A stretch of DNA of 8,036 nucleotides from positions 1,425 through 9,460 of the forward strand of contig DEUO01000164.1 in the NCBI GenBank assembly GCA_002362595.1. Direction: 5' to 3'. The stretch is from Caryophanales bacterium UBA3260 (GTDB lineage Bacteria > Bacillota_I > Bacilli_A > RF39 > UBA660). Below, in pieces: positions 6,385-8,036 of the stretch (the stretch's first letter is position 1; every line of letters starts with the position of its first letter). Both the position numbers and the translations under genes were made by a program. The notes under the pieces are model-generated. The model made no database searches and was not told the origin of the DNA. It worked only from the letters and a program-made list of their open reading frames with translations.

Positions 6385-8036
6385 TTTTATTGAAAAACAA
6401 GAAGAATATATAAAAAGAAAAATTATAGAAAGTGGTTATGATGTTAAAGAAGTAACTTTAAATGTTTCATCTCGTCCAGAATTTGGCGATTATCAATATA
6501 ATGGTGTTATGTCTTTAGCAAAAGAATATAAAGAAAATCCTCGTGAAATAGCTACTAAAATAGTTGAATTAATAAAAAAAGATAATAAATATAAAGATAT
6601 AAATATTGCTGGTCCAGGATTTATAAATATTACTTTTAGTGACGAAGAATTAATTAATCATATCAACGAATTAAATAAAGATATTAATATGAATTATCAT
6701 AATGAGAATCCAAAAACAATATATCTTGATTACGGAGGAGCAAACGTAGCTAAAGCTCTTCATGTTGGTCATTTAAGAAGTGCTAATATTGGAGAATCTC
6801 TAAAAAGACTAGCAGCATCATTAGGTAACAAAACATATGCCGATGCTCATTTAGGAGATTGGGGACGTCCTATCGGTTTAGTAATGCTAGAAATAAAAAA
6901 AAGAAACCCTAGTCTACCATACTTTGATGAAAAATTTAATGGAACTTATCCTGAAGAATCACCAGTAACAAATGATGATTTAATGGAAATATACCCATAT
7001 GCTTCAAATAAAGCTAAAGAAAGCGAAGAATATATGGAAGAAGCAAGAATTATGACTGCTAAATTCCAAGATGGAAACAAAGGACTAACTGCTTTATGGC
7101 ATCATATAATGAATGTTTCAAAAACTGATATTAAAAGAATATATGATCGTTTACATACAACATTTGAAGTATGGGAAGGCGAATCAGATGGTAACAAATA
7201 TATTCCTGAAATGATGGAATATCTTAATAAAACAAATCTTGTAGAAGATAGCCAAGGAGCTAAAATAATTCATGTTGCTGAAGCAGATGATGACCATGAA
7301 GTACCTCCTGTTTTACTAGTAAAATCTAATGGCTCAGCATCATATGAAACAACTGACTTAGCATGTATATGGGAAAGAATGAAAATATGGAAACCAGATG
7401 AAATTTGGTACTTAACAGATGCAAGACAAGCTCTTCATTTTGAACAAGTATTTAGAGCAGCTAAAAAAACTAAAATGATTAATGATGATACTAAACTAGA
7501 ATTTATTCCTTTTGGAACAATGAATGGTAAAGATGGAAAGCCATATAAAACAAGAGATGGTAGTGTTATGACATTAGAATACCTTCTAGATTCAGTTAAA
7601 ATAGAATGTGAAAAGAAAATATTACCTAACATAGTTGGAGAAGAAAGAGATACTATTGCCGAACAAGTAGCAATCGCTGCTGTAAAATATGCCGATTTAA
7701 TACCTTTCAGACTTACTGACTACAACTTCGACCCAGTAAAATTTAGTGACTTACAAGGAAAAACTGGACCATACTTACTATATTCTGTTATAAGAATGAA
7801 ATCTTTACTAACTAAAGCTAAAGAACAAAACATCTCTTATACAAAATATAGTAAAATAAATAGTGAAATAGATAGAAGTATAATAATTGGTATCTTAAAC
7901 TTAAGAAGCGTTCTATTAAAATCAATAAATACAAAATCATTAAACGACATAACAGAATATCTATACAAAATAACTAATTTATATAATAACTTCTATTCTA
8001 ATTATCATGTCTTAACAGAAGAGAATAAAGAACTTC
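6377..8036 (+). CDS. argS: Arginyl-tRNA synthetase (ArgS), 3'-truncated by window edge
   Basis: ArgS is a class I synthetase that charges tRNA-Arg with arginine in the cytoplasm. 553 codons are visible and the frame is open to the edge. The N-terminal tRNA D-loop-binding domain (about 1-90) ends in IAGPGFINI at 77-85. The Rossmann catalytic core starts with LDYGGANVAKALHVGHLRS, where HVGH (129-132) is the HIGH signature and Lys126 lies just before it. HLGDWGRPIGL (158-168), YETTDLAC, LTDARQALHFEQVFRAAKK and GKDGKPYKTRDG (384-395) follow; the last stands in place of KMSKS. The helical DALR anticodon-binding domain begins around GKTGPYLLYSVIRM (461-474) and is cut near FYSNYHVL, so probably only a few tens of residues are missing. 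AAGGA at 6364-6368 is 8 nt before the ATG. Second gene of an operon with DUF1934. Confidence 0.96.
   Translation, partial: MCSFIEKQEEYIKRKIIESGYDVKEVTLNVSSRPEFGDYQYNGVMSLAKEYKENPREIATKIVELIKKDNKYKDINIAGPGFINITFSDEELINHINELNKDINMNYHNENPKTIYLDYGGANVAKALHVGHLRSANIGESLKRLAASLGNKTYADAHLGDWGRPIGLVMLEIKKRNPSLPYFDEKFNGTYPEESPVTNDDLMEIYPYASNKAKESEEYMEEARIMTAKFQDGNKGLTALWHHIMNVSKTDIKRIYDRLHTTFEVWEGESDGNKYIPEMMEYLNKTNLVEDSQGAKIIHVAEADDDHEVPPVLLVKSNGSASYETTDLACIWERMKIWKPDEIWYLTDARQALHFEQVFRAAKKTKMINDDTKLEFIPFGTMNGKDGKPYKTRDGSVMTLEYLLDSVKIECEKKILPNIVGEERDTIAEQVAIAAVKYADLIPFRLTDYNFDPVKFSDLQGKTGPYLLYSVIRMKSLLTKAKEQNISYTKYSKINSEIDRSIIIGILNLRSVLLKSINTKSLNDITEYLYKITNLYNNFYSNYHVLTEENKEL

Noticed and set aside
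7435..7632. Minus-strand open frame opposite argS
   Set aside because: Lies wholly within well-conserved ArgRS coding sequence.
1..8036. NBS, parS or DnaA-box sites marking a nearby origin
   Set aside because: By eye I found no CCCGGG-centred NBS, no CACGTG-centred parS and no cluster of TTATCCACA on either strand; an oriC call cannot be supported although mnmG-rsmG-noc often lies near it.

Overview
The window comes from a very AT-rich, low-G+C Gram-positive genome. I read a Bacilli-type lineage close to the wall-less Mollicutes but with a cell wall (for example RF39- or Erysipelotrichales-like); this placement is inference. It rests on the gene order mnmG-rsmG-noc, the pair DUF1934-argS, a class A penicillin-binding protein, AAGGAGG-type ribosome binding sites, and the standard genetic code (all 13 Trp codons are TGG, with no in-frame TGA).

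Region 1 (1-3927, + strand) is a housekeeping operon. It holds the 3' 93% or so of mnmG (tRNA U34 modification), then rsmG (16S rRNA G527 methylation) overlapping it by 8 nt, then after 48 bp a ParB-family gene of the Noc (nucleoid occlusion) type. The operon ends in a strong hairpin at 3931-3960. The usual soj/spo0J (parA/parB) pair does not follow.

Region 2 (3975-5936, - strand) is one convergent gene, a membrane-anchored bifunctional peptidoglycan glycosyltransferase/transpeptidase. It shares the bidirectional terminator with noc and starts from a short divergent intergenic region.

Region 3 (about 5940-8036, + strand) has an extended -10 promoter and a near-perfect Shine-Dalgarno. They lead into a small DUF1934 (YwiB-like) gene whose last 8 nt overlap the start of argS. 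ArgS runs off the right edge with probably only a few tens of residues missing.

Most of this is ordinary core genome, and I see no mobile element, CRISPR array, RNA gene or defence system. The one unusual object is the Noc-like protein. It has no room for the usual N-terminal membrane-targeting helix and keeps three of four Noc DNA-specificity residues. It also carries an Asn/Pro/Phe-rich, probably disordered segment of about 225 residues between its DNA-binding and dimerisation domains, making it 470 residues against about 280 for the family.
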